DNA of 64,000 nt from Betaproteobacteria bacterium (GTDB lineage Bacteria; Pseudomonadota; Gammaproteobacteria; Burkholderiales; Casimicrobiaceae): the NCBI GenBank assembly GCA_016861105.1, contig BOKS01000011.1, positions 62,001-126,000 of the forward strand, read 5' to 3'. The notes beneath the pieces were generated by a model that saw only the letters and a list, made by a program, of their open reading frames with translations, had not been told where the DNA came from and did no database searches. Positions 36,951-45,299 of the stretch are shown in pieces (positions within the stretch are counted from its first letter, which is position 1; each line of letters starts with the position of its first letter). Both the position numbers and the translations under genes were made by a program.

Positions 36951-37651
36951 GCCGTGCCCGAGGGGCGCTCGTCGAGCGCGGCTTCGGCATCCGCAGCGTC
37001 GTGGTGGCGGTCGTGGAGCCAATGGCCGAGCGCGGCCGCGGCCGCCAGCAGCAGCCCGGCGAGCGCGAGGTCGAGCGCCGCGGCGACGTGGACGCCGCTG
37101 CCGGCCAGCGCGAACGCGAGCGTCTGCGGGACGTAGCCGACCGCGGAACCGGCGACGAACGGGACGAACCGCACCCGCGTGACGCCCGCGACGAGGTTCG
37201 TCAGCAGGTTGCTGCCCACCGGCAGCAGGCGCACGACCAGCGTCATGTGGAACGGCGCGACGTCGAGCACCGCGCCGAGCCGCCGCAGCGGGCCTGCGAA
37301 GCGCCGTGCCACCCATCCGCCTGCGACCAGCCGCGCGTACCCGAACGTTGCCACGCAGCCTGCCACCGTGGCCGCGAGCGCGACCCCGGCGCCGACGAGG
37401 CCGCCGAACGCATAACCGCCGAGGAAAGCGACCGCCTGCCGGGGGAAGCCGACCGCCGTCGCGCCCGCCCCGATGGCCAGGAACGCGGCGTAGCCGCCGG
37501 CGCCGCGGCCCGCGACCGCCGCATCGATCCAGTGCCGCGACATCAGGCCGGCGGTCGCGATCCACTCGGCCGCCGACGCGAGCAGCACCAGGGACGCGGC
37601 GAAGCCCAGGCCACGCAGCGCGGCGCGCCAGGGATGCCGCGCGTCACCCAT
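36947..37651 (-). CDS. TVP38/TMEM64 (DedA-superfamily) membrane protein
   Basis: A 234-residue inner-membrane protein with the SNARE-associated/VTT domain: GFPRQAVAFLGGYAFGG near residue 68 and VRLLPVGSNLLTNLVAGVTR near 138. DedA-superfamily proteins are lipid scramblases or flippases; several recycle undecaprenyl phosphate and are needed for polymyxin resistance in Burkholderia. That fits its place between a polyprenyl-phosphate glycosyltransferase and an ArnT-like enzyme, both of which use the same carrier. It overlaps the GT2 gene by 8 bp and the GT39 gene by 4 bp. Confidence 0.88.
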   Translation of the reverse strand: MGDARHPWRAALRGLGFAASLVLLASAAEWIATAGLMSRHWIDAAVAGRGAGGYAAFLAIGAGATAVGFPRQAVAFLGGYAFGGLVGAGVALAATVAGCVATFGYARLVAGGWVARRFAGPLRRLGAVLDVAPFHMTLVVRLLPVGSNLLTNLVAGVTRVRFVPFVAGSAVGYVPQTLAFALAGSGVHVAAALDLALAGLLLAAAAALGHWLHDRHHDAADAEAALDERPSGTA

Positions 37652-38384
37652 CGATCACCTCCGGGCGGCGGGACCGCGCCATCAGCCAGCCCACGCCCGC
37701 GAGGTCGACGATCCCGACCCACAGGCGGTCGAAGAGCCCGTACTTCGACGATCCCCGCATCCGCGGGCGGTGCCGCACGATCACCGACTCGACGCCGCCC
37801 CCTCCGCGCTGGATCAGCGCCGGCAGGAAGCGGTGCATGTGGTCGAAATGCGGCAGCCGGAGGAACGCTTCGCGCGAGAACACCTTGAGCCCGCAACCGG
37901 TGTCCGGAGTGCCGTCGCGCAGCAGGCGACCGCGGACGCCGTTCGCGACCCGCGAGGACAGTCGCCGCAGCCACGCGTCTCGCCGCTGCGCGCGCCAGCC
38001 CGCCAGCATCTGCAGGTTGTCCTGCGTTCGCGCTGCCGCGAGGCGCTCGAGCAGCGCCGGGATGTCGGCCGGGTCGTTCTGGCCGTCGCCGTCCAGCGTC
38101 GCGATCCACGGGTACCGCGCGTGCCGGACGCCGGTCGCGATCGCCGTGCTCTGGCCGCAGCTTCGCGCGTGACGGACGAACCGCAGCGCCGGGATCCGGT
38201 CGCGCAGTCGCGCGAGCTCGGCGGGCGTGGCGTCGTCGCTGCCGTCGTCGACGTAGACGATCTCGTAGGCGCCGAGGCTTGCGAGCGCGGCGACGATCTC
38301 CGACACCAGCGGCTCGATGTTCTCCGCCTCGTTGCGGACGGGGACGACGACCGACAGGCGGCCGTCGTAGGGAACTGTCGTCAT
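37644..38384 (-). CDS. GT2 polyprenyl-phosphate glycosyltransferase (DPM1/ArnC-like)
   Basis: A 246-residue enzyme with the GT-A fold: VVVPVRNEAENIEPLV at 12-27, the YVDDGSDD metal/nucleotide site near 43, TLDGDGQNDPADIP, and the acceptor motif RMRGSSKYGLFDR. It resembles dolichol-phosphate-mannose synthase and ArnC, but lacks the two C-terminal membrane helices of ArnC. It would load a sugar onto undecaprenyl phosphate for the GT39 enzyme encoded downstream. It is the first gene of the operon, and the PmrA-box-like repeat 38454-38470 lies 70 bp upstream. Confidence 0.88.
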   Translation of the reverse strand: MTTVPYDGRLSVVVPVRNEAENIEPLVSEIVAALASLGAYEIVYVDDGSDDATPAELARLRDRIPALRFVRHARSCGQSTAIATGVRHARYPWIATLDGDGQNDPADIPALLERLAAARTQDNLQMLAGWRAQRRDAWLRRLSSRVANGVRGRLLRDGTPDTGCGLKVFSREAFLRLPHFDHMHRFLPALIQRGGGGVESVIVRHRPRMRGSSKYGLFDRLWVGIVDLAGVGWLMARSRRPEVIDG

Positions 38385-38453
38385 GCCGGCGCGCTCGAAA
38401 GGCCGGCCGGCGCTCGCGCGCCGACCGCAATCCGGCGAGTCTGCGACACGGAC

Positions 38454-38470
38454 CTTAAACCCGCCTTAAC
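38454..38470. promoter_or_regulatory. PmrA-box-like direct repeat (CTTAAA-N5-CTTAAC)
   Basis: On the plus strand CTTAAA (38454-38459) and CTTAAC (38465-38470) are separated by 5 bp, an 11-bp period; on the minus strand this is GTTAAG-N5-TTTAAG. OmpR-family regulators bind such repeats, and the PmrA consensus is YTTAAK-N5-YTTAAK. The bases at the sixth positions differ from the consensus. It stands out as AT-rich in GC-rich DNA, 70-86 bp before an ArnC/ArnT-like operon of the kind PmrA controls elsewhere. Confidence 0.5.
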
Positions 38471-38626
38471 CGCACGCGAACGCGCGGCAACGCGCAGCAA
38501 GGCGGGGTCGCGTACGGGCCGTGGGACCGTCCGGCGGCGACTTCGCCCGGATGCGCGCAGCGCGGGCAGTCCCGCTGGCCGACGCGGCCGTGCGTCGCGT
38601 GCCGCCGGCGTGACGCCGCCGCGCGC

Positions 38627-38655
38627 TTGTTCGAGGGGGCCGTCGCGCCGATAAT
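38627..38655 (+). promoter_or_regulatory. Promoter of the STAS gene
   Basis: TTGTTC (38627-38632) and GATAAT (38650-38655) are 17 bp apart. The ATG at 38654, in frame with the STAS gene, falls inside the -10, so it cannot be the start of a transcript made here. That supports the GTG at 38690. Confidence 0.6.
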
Positions 38656-38689
38656 GGCCGGTCCACGATCATCGACAAGACCTCCCTCG

Positions 38690-39931
38690 GTGGGCCTGTT
38701 CTCCAAACCCTCGTCCGGCAAGCCGGCGCCGCCCAAGTCGTCCGGATCGCCGAAAACCCCGGCCAAGGCCGACGTGCGGCCGCTCGCCGTGTCGGCGCGC
38801 GAGCTCGCGGCGAAGGCGGGTCCGCGCCCGGCGGAGCCGCGCGAGCCCGTCCGCGCCGACGAGTCGATCACCGGCGCCAGCCTGATCGAGTGGTCGCAGC
38901 CGCAGGCCATCGAGGTCGCGCAGGCGAATCCCGGCCTGTGCGCGGTCCTGGAGAACGCCGCGCTCCTGTTCGCCAGCGGCCAGGCGGCCAATGCGCGCAC
39001 CCTGCTCGAGCAGGGCGTCGCGGAGGACCACGACGCCAGGCAGTCGCCGCTCGCCTGGCTCGCGCTGTTCGACCTGCTGCAGCGCGCCGGCGACCGGGCC
39101 GCGTTCGACCAGTTCGCCGTCCAGTACTCGGTGCAGTTCGAGCGATCGTCGCCCGCGTGGGAGGATCAGCGCGCCCGCGCGGCCGATGCGGCGAAGTCCG
39201 CCATGGCCGGGGGCTTCATCGCGATCACGGGCCGCCTCGCCGCGGAGAGCGGGCAGCAGCTCGAAGGGCTGCGGCGCGCGGTCGCGCGCAAGCTCCCGCA
39301 CGCGCGGCTCGACCTCGGGGGCATCACCGGCTACGACGCCGCCGGGGCGCTGCTGCTCGCCGGCGCCCTGGCCGATGCGCGCCGCGCCCGGCTGGCGCTG
39401 TCGCTCGAGCGCGCCGAGAAGCTGCGCGCGGCGCTCGACGCGTCGGTGAAGGCGGGCCGCGACGGCGGCGAGGGCGCGTGGCTGCTGTCGCTGGAGCTGC
39501 TGCAGTGGGTGCACGACCAGTCCACCTTCGACGATCGCGCGGTCGAGTACGCGATCGCCTTCGAGATGTCGCCGCCGTCGTGGGAGCCGCCGCCGCAGCC
39601 GCGGCCGGCCGCGGAACGGGACGACGCTGCCCCCGGCGGCGAAACGGCGCCCGCCGCCGAGGCCGTCGTCCTGCGTGGCGTCATCACGGGCAGCGCCACG
39701 CCGCAGATCGCGAAGCTGCTCGACTTCGCGCACGGGCGGCACGTCGTGCCGATCGACATGACGGAGGTCGATCGCATCGACTTCGTCTGCGCGGGCGCGC
39801 TGCTCAACGCCGTGAACCGCGTCGAGGGCCAGCGCCGCTCGGTGCAGATCTTCGGCGCGACGCCGATCATCCGCGCGCTGCTGCTCCTGATCGGGCTGTC
39901 CCCGCGGCACTTCGTCAAGAAGCCGGCCTGA
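38690..39931 (+). CDS. Duplicated helical-STAS domain protein
   Basis: A 413-residue soluble protein built from an internal duplication. Unit one has a helical stretch (LALFDLLQ, then FERSSPAWE) followed by a STAS-like domain (IAITGRLAAESGQQLEGL). Unit two repeats LLSLELLQ, FEMSPPSWE and a second STAS domain (VVLRGVITGSATPQIAKLLD, ending PIDMTEVDRIDFVCAGALLNA). STAS domains bind nucleotides or act as anti-sigma antagonists; there is no obvious kinase partner here. The N-terminal 90 residues are low-complexity. The start is the GTG at 38690 (VGLFSKPSS) because upstream ATGs lie within the promoter. hslV follows after 116 bp. Confidence 0.8.
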   Translation: MGLFSKPSSGKPAPPKSSGSPKTPAKADVRPLAVSARELAAKAGPRPAEPREPVRADESITGASLIEWSQPQAIEVAQANPGLCAVLENAALLFASGQAANARTLLEQGVAEDHDARQSPLAWLALFDLLQRAGDRAAFDQFAVQYSVQFERSSPAWEDQRARAADAAKSAMAGGFIAITGRLAAESGQQLEGLRRAVARKLPHARLDLGGITGYDAAGALLLAGALADARRARLALSLERAEKLRAALDASVKAGRDGGEGAWLLSLELLQWVHDQSTFDDRAVEYAIAFEMSPPSWEPPPQPRPAAERDDAAPGGETAPAAEAVVLRGVITGSATPQIAKLLDFAHGRHVVPIDMTEVDRIDFVCAGALLNAVNRVEGQRRSVQIFGATPIIRALLLLIGLSPRHFVKKPA

Positions 39932-40047
39932 GCGCGCGCACGCGGCCGACGCGCGGGGCTCGCGGGCGGTGCAGCCGGGCGGGCCGCGCCGGCCGCTGCC
40001 GCTAGAATGCCGGATCGGCGGCCCGCTGCGGCCGGCCGGACCCAGCG

Positions 40048-40584
40048 ATGGAACCCTTCCACGGCACGACGATCCTCTCGGTGCGCCGCGACCAGTCGGT
40101 CGCGCTCGGCGGCGACGGCCAGGTGACGCTGGGCAACGTCGTGGTCAAGGCCACGGCGCGCAAGGTGCGCCGGCTGCACCAGGACCGCGTCCTCGCGGGA
40201 TTCGCGGGCGCGACCGCCGATGCGTTCACGCTGTTCGAGCGCTTCGAGGCCAAGCTCGACAAGCACCAGGGGCACCTCGCGCGCGCTGCCGTCGAGCTCG
40301 CGAAGGACTGGCGCAGCGACCGCATCCTGCGCCGGCTCGAGGCGATGCTGGCGGTCGCCGACCGCAGCGCCTCGCTCATCGTCACGGGCAACGGCGACGT
40401 GCTCGAACCCGAGCAGGGCGTCGTCGCGATCGGCTCCGGCGGTCCCTACGCCCAGGCCGCGGCCCGCGCGCTGCTCGACAACACCGCGCTGCCGGCGCGC
40501 GAGATCGTGCAGCGGTCGCTCGACATCGCCGGCGAGCTGTGCATCTACACGAACCGCAACATCGTCATCGAGTCGCTCGACTGA
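40048..40584 (+). CDS. hslV: ATP-dependent protease subunit HslV
   Basis: A 178-residue threonine peptidase forming the two-ring core of the HslUV protease. The N-terminus [15 protein letters not shown] fits processing before Thr7, which becomes the catalytic residue. [29 protein letters not shown] and the later GNGDVLEPE and [12 protein letters not shown] are all characteristic. Its partner gene hslU is not adjacent but at 23125-24456 on the opposite strand. A possible -10 (TAGAAT, 40003-40008) is upstream. A UbiH-type gene follows after 13 bp. Confidence 0.97.
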   Translation: MEPFHGTTILSVRRDQSVALGGDGQVTLGNVVVKATARKVRRLHQDRVLAGFAGATADAFTLFERFEAKLDKHQGHLARAAVELAKDWRSDRILRRLEAMLAVADRSASLIVTGNGDVLEPEQGVVAIGSGGPYAQAAARALLDNTALPAREIVQRSLDIAGELCIYTNRNIVIESLD

Positions 40585-40597
40585 CGCCGCGCCCGGC

Positions 40598-41779
40598 ATG
40601 ACGGACACCGCCGCCTCCACCCGCCACGACGTCCTCGTCGTCGGCGCCGGCCTCGTGGGCCTCGCGCTGGCGCCGGCGCTCGCGCGTGCCGGCCTCGACG
40701 TCGCGCTGGTCGACCGCGCGCCGCTCGCCGGGGACGCGACGCCCGACGCGGCGTCCTTCGACGCGCGCGTCTACGCGATCTCGCCGGGAAGCGCCGCGTT
40801 CCTCGCCGGCCTCGGCGCCTGGCCGCCCGTGCGGCTGGAGGCGGTCGAGGCCATGCGCATCGAGGGCGACGCCGGAGGCGCGCTCGCCTTTTCCGCCTAC
40901 GACCTGCGCCAGCGCGCGCTCGCGTGGATCGTCGAGGAGCGCGCGCTGCGCTCGGCGCTGCTGCCGCGGCTCGCGGCGGGCGGCGTGCGGATCCTCGCGC
41001 CGGCGGCGATCGGGACGCTCGCGTTCGCGCCGGACGTCGCGCGGGCGACGCTCGACGACGGGCGCGTCGTCGCAGCGCGCCTGGTCGTCGGCGCGGACGG
41101 ACTGCGCTCGCGCGTGCGCGAGGCGGCCGGACTTCGCGCGGTCCCGCGCCCGTACGGCCAGACGGCGGTGGTCGCCAACTTCGCCTGCGAGCGGCCGCAC
41201 CGCGGGATCGCGCGCCAGTGGTTCCTCGGCGCCGACGGCGTCCTGGCGTGGCTGCCGCTCCCAGGCGCGCACGTCTCGATCGTCTGGTCGGCGCCCGAGG
41301 CGCTCGCCGGCGACCTGCTGGCGCTCCCGGCCGCGGACCTCGCCGAGCGCGTCGCCGCCGCGGGCGGCCGCGCGCTCGGCGCGCTGGACCTCCTCGCGCC
41401 GCCGTCGGCGTTTCCGCTCGCCTTCCTGCGGCTGCCCGCGATGGTCGCGCATCGCCTTGCGCTGGTCGGCGATGCCGCGCACGGCGTGCACCCGCTCGCC
41501 GGCCAGGGCGTGAACCTCGGCTTCGGCGACGCGGAGGCGCTGGCGGCGATCCTCGCCCAGCGCGGCCCGCTCGCCGATCCCGGGGCTCCGCTGCTGCTCG
41601 AGCGCTACGCGCGGCGCCGGGCCGAGCCGGTGCTGGCGATGCAGACCGTGACCGACGCGCTGGCCCGGCTCTTCGGCGCCCCGCCGCGCTGGCTCGGGTG
41701 GCTGCGCAACGCCGGCCTGTCGGCCGTCGACCGCCTTCCGCCGGTGAAGCGGGCGCTCGCGCAACCGGCGCTGCGCTGA
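40598..41779 (+). CDS. UbiH/UbiF/VisC-family FAD monooxygenase
   Basis: A 393-residue flavoprotein hydroxylase, most likely one of the ring-hydroxylating enzymes of ubiquinone synthesis. It has the dinucleotide-binding LVVGAGLVGLALAPALARAG (12-31), the GAD motif (VVGADGLRSRVRE) and the family signature GDAAHGVHPLAGQGVNLGFG. Which ring carbon it hydroxylates cannot be told by eye. It lies between hslV and dsbC; these three are closely spaced and could be one transcript. Confidence 0.92.
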   Translation: MTDTAASTRHDVLVVGAGLVGLALAPALARAGLDVALVDRAPLAGDATPDAASFDARVYAISPGSAAFLAGLGAWPPVRLEAVEAMRIEGDAGGALAFSAYDLRQRALAWIVEERALRSALLPRLAAGGVRILAPAAIGTLAFAPDVARATLDDGRVVAARLVVGADGLRSRVREAAGLRAVPRPYGQTAVVANFACERPHRGIARQWFLGADGVLAWLPLPGAHVSIVWSAPEALAGDLLALPAADLAERVAAAGGRALGALDLLAPPSAFPLAFLRLPAMVAHRLALVGDAAHGVHPLAGQGVNLGFGDAEALAAILAQRGPLADPGAPLLLERYARRRAEPVLAMQTVTDALARLFGAPPRWLGWLRNAGLSAVDRLPPVKRALAQPALR

Positions 41780-41819
41780 CGCTGTCACACCGCACCGGCC
41801 CCTCCGTTCGAGGAATCCC

Positions 41820-42611
41820 ATGAACCGATCGATCGCCCTCCTGGCCGCCCTCGCGCTGGCCGTCGCGTCCGCCGCGACGGCGCAGTCTCCGCTGCCGCGT
41901 CCTGCCGCGAAGGCGGCCGCGCCGCTCTCCGCCGAGGCCCAGGCGGTGCGCAAGCTCGTGCTGGAGCGCTTTCCGGGCGCCGACATCCGGCACATCGCGA
42001 AGACCGCCTACGCCGGCCTCTACGAGGTGATGTTCGACGACCAGATGATCTACGTCGACCCCAGGGTCGACTACGTCTTCGTCGGCTCCGTCTACGACGC
42101 CAAGACGAAGACCAACCTGACCGAGCGCAAGTCGCGCGAGCTCAACCGCGTCGCGTGGGGCGACCTGCCGCTCGACCTCGCGATCAAGAAGGTCAAGGGC
42201 ACCGGCGCGCGCAAGCTCGCGGTGTTCTCCGACGCCGACTGCCCGTTCTGCGCGCGGCTCGAGGAGACGCTGAAGGGCGTCGACGACGTGACGATCTACA
42301 CGTTCCTGTACCCGATCGACCAGCTGCATCCGGACGCGGCGCGCAAGTCGCGGCTGATCTGGTGCGCGCCCGACCGCGTGAAGGCGTGGGACGAGTTCTT
42401 CGCCAGCGGCAAGCTGCCGGACAACGCCGGTACCTGCGACACCCCGATCGCCGCCACCGCGGCGCTCGGCCAGAAGCTCAAGGTGACGGCGACGCCGACG
42501 CTGGTCTTCGCCGACGGCAGCGTCGTTCCCGGCGCGCTGCCGGCGGCGAACCTCGAGGCCGAGCTCGTGCGCGCCGAGACCGAGGCGAGGAAGACGGCGT
42601 CGGCGCGGTAG
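41820..42611 (+). CDS. dsbC: Thiol:disulfide isomerase DsbC
   Basis: A 263-residue periplasmic protein that repairs wrong disulfides. It has a signal peptide (1-21, ending ATAQ), an N-terminal dimerisation domain (about 40-105) and a thioredoxin fold with the CPFC active site (141-144). Two further cysteines (IWCAPD and GTCDTP) form the usual structural disulfide, and the cis-proline is in VTATPTLVF. It would be kept reduced by the DsbD/ScsB-type protein at 15803-17956. Confidence 0.94.
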   Translation: MNRSIALLAALALAVASAATAQSPLPRPAAKAAAPLSAEAQAVRKLVLERFPGADIRHIAKTAYAGLYEVMFDDQMIYVDPRVDYVFVGSVYDAKTKTNLTERKSRELNRVAWGDLPLDLAIKKVKGTGARKLAVFSDADCPFCARLEETLKGVDDVTIYTFLYPIDQLHPDAARKSRLIWCAPDRVKAWDEFFASGKLPDNAGTCDTPIAATAALGQKLKVTATPTLVFADGSVVPGALPAANLEAELVRAETEARKTASAR

Positions 42612-42646
42612 CGTCGCGGACCGGGACGAGCGGAGGACAGGAGCGC

Positions 42647-43708
42647 ATGGCGATCATCGACTTCCTCAGGAAGCAGTTCATCGACGTCATCGAGTGGACC
42701 GACGACTCGCGCGACACGCTCGCCTGGCGCTTCCCCGACGACGACCGGGAGATCAAGAACGGCGCGCAGCTGATCGTGCGCGAGAGCCAGGTCGCGCAGT
42801 TCGTCTACCTCGGCGAGTTCGGCGACGCATTCGGGCCCGGCAAGCACGCGCTGACCACCGACAACATCCCGATCCTCACCAACCTGCGCAGCTGGAAGTA
42901 CGCGCTGGAGAGCCCGTTCAAGGCGGACGTCTACTTCGTCGTCACGCGCGTCTTCACAGGCAACAAGTGGGGCACGGCGAACCCGGTGATGATGCGCGAC
43001 GCCGACTTCGGCGTCGTGCGCATGCGGGCGTACGGCACCTACGACTTCCGCGTCGTCGACGTGCCGCGGTTCCTGAAGGAGGTGGCGGGCACGGACCACC
43101 ACTTCCGGCTCGACGAGTTCGCCGAGACGATGCGCTCGCGCGTCGTGAGCGTGTTCTCGGACGCGCTCGCCGGTGCGCAGATCCCGGCCCTCGACGTCGC
43201 GTCGCGCTACGGCGAGCTCGGCGAGGCGCTGCTGCCCCTGATCAACCCCGCGCTCGAGCAGAAGTACGGCCTCGCGATGACGGCGTTCGTCGTCGAGAAC
43301 GTGTCGGTGCCGCCCGAGGTCGAGCAGGCGATCGACAAGCGCTCGTCGATGGCGGCGGTCGGCAACCTGAACGACTACGTCAAGTTCCAGATGGCGCAGG
43401 GGCTCGGCAAGGGAGGAAGCGGTCTCGCCGGCGCCGGCGCCGAGATGGCGATCGGCATGGCGATGGCGCAGCAGATGATGAACCAGCCCGGCGGGCTCGC
43501 GGCGCAGGCCACGCCCGGGGTCGCGGCGCCGTCGCCGGCACCGGCGGCGGCTCCCGAGGTCCTGACGCCGGCGCAGGTCGCCCAGCGGCTCGGCGTGACC
43601 GAGGCCGACGTCCTCGCGAGCCTCGAGACGGGCGACCTCAAGGGGAAGCGCATCGGCTCGCAGTGGCGCGTGACGCGCGCCGCCGTCGATGCATTCCTCC
43701 ACTCCTGA
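42647..43708 (+). CDS. SPFH-domain protein fused to a helix-turn-helix domain
   Basis: A 353-residue protein. Residues about 30-250 form an SPFH/band-7-like core of the YdjI type (RESQVAQFVYLGEFGDAFGPG and ALTTDNIPILTNLRSWKYA). A glycine/methionine-rich linker follows (AIGMAMAQQMMNQPGG). Residues 306-353 are an excisionase-like helix-turn-helix (LTPAQVAQRLGVTEADVLAS, then KGKRIGSQWRVT). There is no N-terminal membrane segment. SPFH proteins form oligomeric membrane scaffolds. The zinc-ribbon membrane protein two genes on recalls Bacillus YdjG, which is encoded next to YdjI and PspA; no PspA gene is seen here. Start ATG has GGAGG/AGGAG upstream. Confidence 0.86.
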   Translation: MAIIDFLRKQFIDVIEWTDDSRDTLAWRFPDDDREIKNGAQLIVRESQVAQFVYLGEFGDAFGPGKHALTTDNIPILTNLRSWKYALESPFKADVYFVVTRVFTGNKWGTANPVMMRDADFGVVRMRAYGTYDFRVVDVPRFLKEVAGTDHHFRLDEFAETMRSRVVSVFSDALAGAQIPALDVASRYGELGEALLPLINPALEQKYGLAMTAFVVENVSVPPEVEQAIDKRSSMAAVGNLNDYVKFQMAQGLGKGGSGLAGAGAEMAIGMAMAQQMMNQPGGLAAQATPGVAAPSPAPAAAPEVLTPAQVAQRLGVTEADVLASLETGDLKGKRIGSQWRVTRAAVDAFLHS

Positions 43709-43712
43709 CGCG

Positions 43713-44135
43713 ATGCGGCGGCGTGCGCTCGCCGCGCTGGCCGCGCTCGCGGGAGCGGCCGTCCTGCGGCCGGCGCGGGCGCAGGACCCGCGGGCGAGCG
43801 ACGCGGTGGCTGCGGCGCGCGACTGGCTGCTGATGACCGACCACGGCGACGCCGCCGAGAGCCACAAGCGCGCCGGCGCGCGCTTCCGCAGCGCCATCGG
43901 CGTGCGCGACTGGCAGGCGGCGCTGGCGCGCGAGCGCACGCCGCGCGGCGCCGTCGTGCAGCGAGCGGTCGTGCAGACGGCGTTCCAGCGCAGCCTTCCG
44001 GGCGTGCCGGACGGCGACTTCGCGCTGCTGCAGTTCCGCACGTCCTTCGCCAAGCAGACGAACGCGGGCGAGACCGTCACGCTGGAGCGCGAGGCGGACG
44101 GCGCCTGGCGCGTCATCGGCTACTTCATCCGCTGA
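43713..44135 (+). CDS. DUF4019 exported protein
   Basis: A 140-residue protein with a signal peptide (MRRRALAALAALAGAAVL, then RPARAQD) and a DUF4019 domain: ARDWLLMTDHGDAAESHKRA, RDWQAALARERTPRG, LLQFRTSFAKQTNAGETVTL, then the closing WRVIGYFIR. Its fold resembles NTF2-like domains; the role is unknown. I use the ATG at 43713 because it begins the signal peptide; an in-frame ATG at 43689 lies inside the SPFH gene. Only 4 bp separate it from the SPFH gene's stop. Confidence 0.85.
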   Translation: MRRRALAALAALAGAAVLRPARAQDPRASDAVAAARDWLLMTDHGDAAESHKRAGARFRSAIGVRDWQAALARERTPRGAVVQRAVVQTAFQRSLPGVPDGDFALLQFRTSFAKQTNAGETVTLEREADGAWRVIGYFIR

Positions 44136-44157
44136 CGGCGAGGCGGTTGGCGCGTCG

Positions 44158-45249
44158 ATGGACGAACCGAAGGGCGCGCTCGCGCGCTTCGCCTGTCCGG
44201 CCTGCGGCGGCGAGGCGCACTGGAACCCGGCGCGGCAGAAGCTCGTCTGCCCGTACTGCGGCACCGAGTCGGCGGCGCAGCCGGCCGCCGAAGGCGCGAT
44301 CGTCGAGCACGACCTCGCACGGGCGCTCGCGGGCCTCGCCGGCCAGCCGCGCGGGTGGAGCGTCGCGCGGCGCGCGGTGCGCTGCGAGAGCTGCCGCGCG
44401 ATCTCGGTGCTCGACGCCGCGCGGCAGGCGCAGAACTGCGAGTTCTGCGGATCGGCGCAGCTGCTGCCCTACGACGAGCAGGAGCCGGCGTTCCGGCCGG
44501 AGAGCCTGCTGCCGTTCACCGTCGACGCCGCCCGGGCACGCGACCTGGTGCGCGGCTGGACCCGGCGCCGCTGGCTGGCGCCCGGCGCGCTGGGCCGGCG
44601 GGCGCTCACGGACACGGTGCACGGCGTCTACCTGCCGTACTGGACGTTCGACGCGCTCGTCGACGCGTCGTGGACCGCGGAGGCCGGGCACTACTACGCC
44701 ACGTTGCAGACCTACCGCCAGGGCGGCCGGCTGCGCACGCGTCAGGTGCGGCAGGTCCGCTGGGTGCCGGCGGCAGGGCGGCTGTCGCACCGCTTCGACG
44801 ACGACCTCGTCTGCGCTTCGGTCGGGGTGCACGCCGGGCTGCTGCGTCGCATCGAGCCGTTCCCGACGCGCGACCTCAGGCCCTACGATCCCGGCTACGT
44901 GGCCGGCTGGGTCGTCGAACGCTACCAGGTCGACCTCGCCGACGCCGCGCGCCGCGCACGCGCGGCGATGGAGCGCACGCTCGCGGCGCTGTGCGCGCGC
45001 GAGGTGCCGGGCGACACCCACCGCAACCTCGCGGTGCGCGCGCAGTGGTCGGCGCAGACGTTCAAGCACGTCCTGGTGCCGGTGTGGCTGCTCACCTACG
45101 ATTACGGCCGGAAGAGCTACCAGTGCGTCGTGAACGGCGCGACCGGCGCGGTGGCCGGCGAGTATCCGAAGAGCTGGGTCAAGATCGCGCTGCTGGTCGT
45201 GGCGATCGCCGTGGGACTCGTCGTCGTCGCGGCGCTGCAGGGCCGCTGA
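44158..45249 (+). CDS. TFIIB-type zinc-ribbon protein with C-terminal membrane anchor
   Basis: A 363-residue protein with two zinc ribbons: CPACGG with CPYCGT (about 19-40) and CESCRA with CEFCGS (about 79-102). A middle domain (about 115-330) has no family I can name, with VYLPYWTFDALVDASW as a notable motif. One hydrophobic segment near the end (341-359, IALLVVAIAVGLVVVAAL) anchors it with the ribbons in the cytosol. Similar proteins are often mis-called primosomal protein N'. It is 22 bp after the DUF4019 gene in the SPFH cluster and is most like Bacillus YdjG in architecture. Confidence 0.82.
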   Translation: MDEPKGALARFACPACGGEAHWNPARQKLVCPYCGTESAAQPAAEGAIVEHDLARALAGLAGQPRGWSVARRAVRCESCRAISVLDAARQAQNCEFCGSAQLLPYDEQEPAFRPESLLPFTVDAARARDLVRGWTRRRWLAPGALGRRALTDTVHGVYLPYWTFDALVDASWTAEAGHYYATLQTYRQGGRLRTRQVRQVRWVPAAGRLSHRFDDDLVCASVGVHAGLLRRIEPFPTRDLRPYDPGYVAGWVVERYQVDLADAARRARAAMERTLAALCAREVPGDTHRNLAVRAQWSAQTFKHVLVPVWLLTYDYGRKSYQCVVNGATGAVAGEYPKSWVKIALLVVAIAVGLVVVAALQGR

Positions 45250-45299
45250 GCCGGCGCCGGGCAGCGGATCGCTCGCGCGCGAGCGCGGAAGGAGGCGTC

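Larger units (their letters stand above)
38385..38689. other. Divergent control region between GT2 operon and STAS gene
   Basis: No gene is visible in these 305 bp. They hold the TTAAGG direct repeat (38454-38470) nearest the GT2 operon and a sigma-70-type promoter (38627-38655) reading towards the STAS gene. An open frame covering part of the region on the minus strand is arginine-rich and not credible. Confidence 0.6.
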
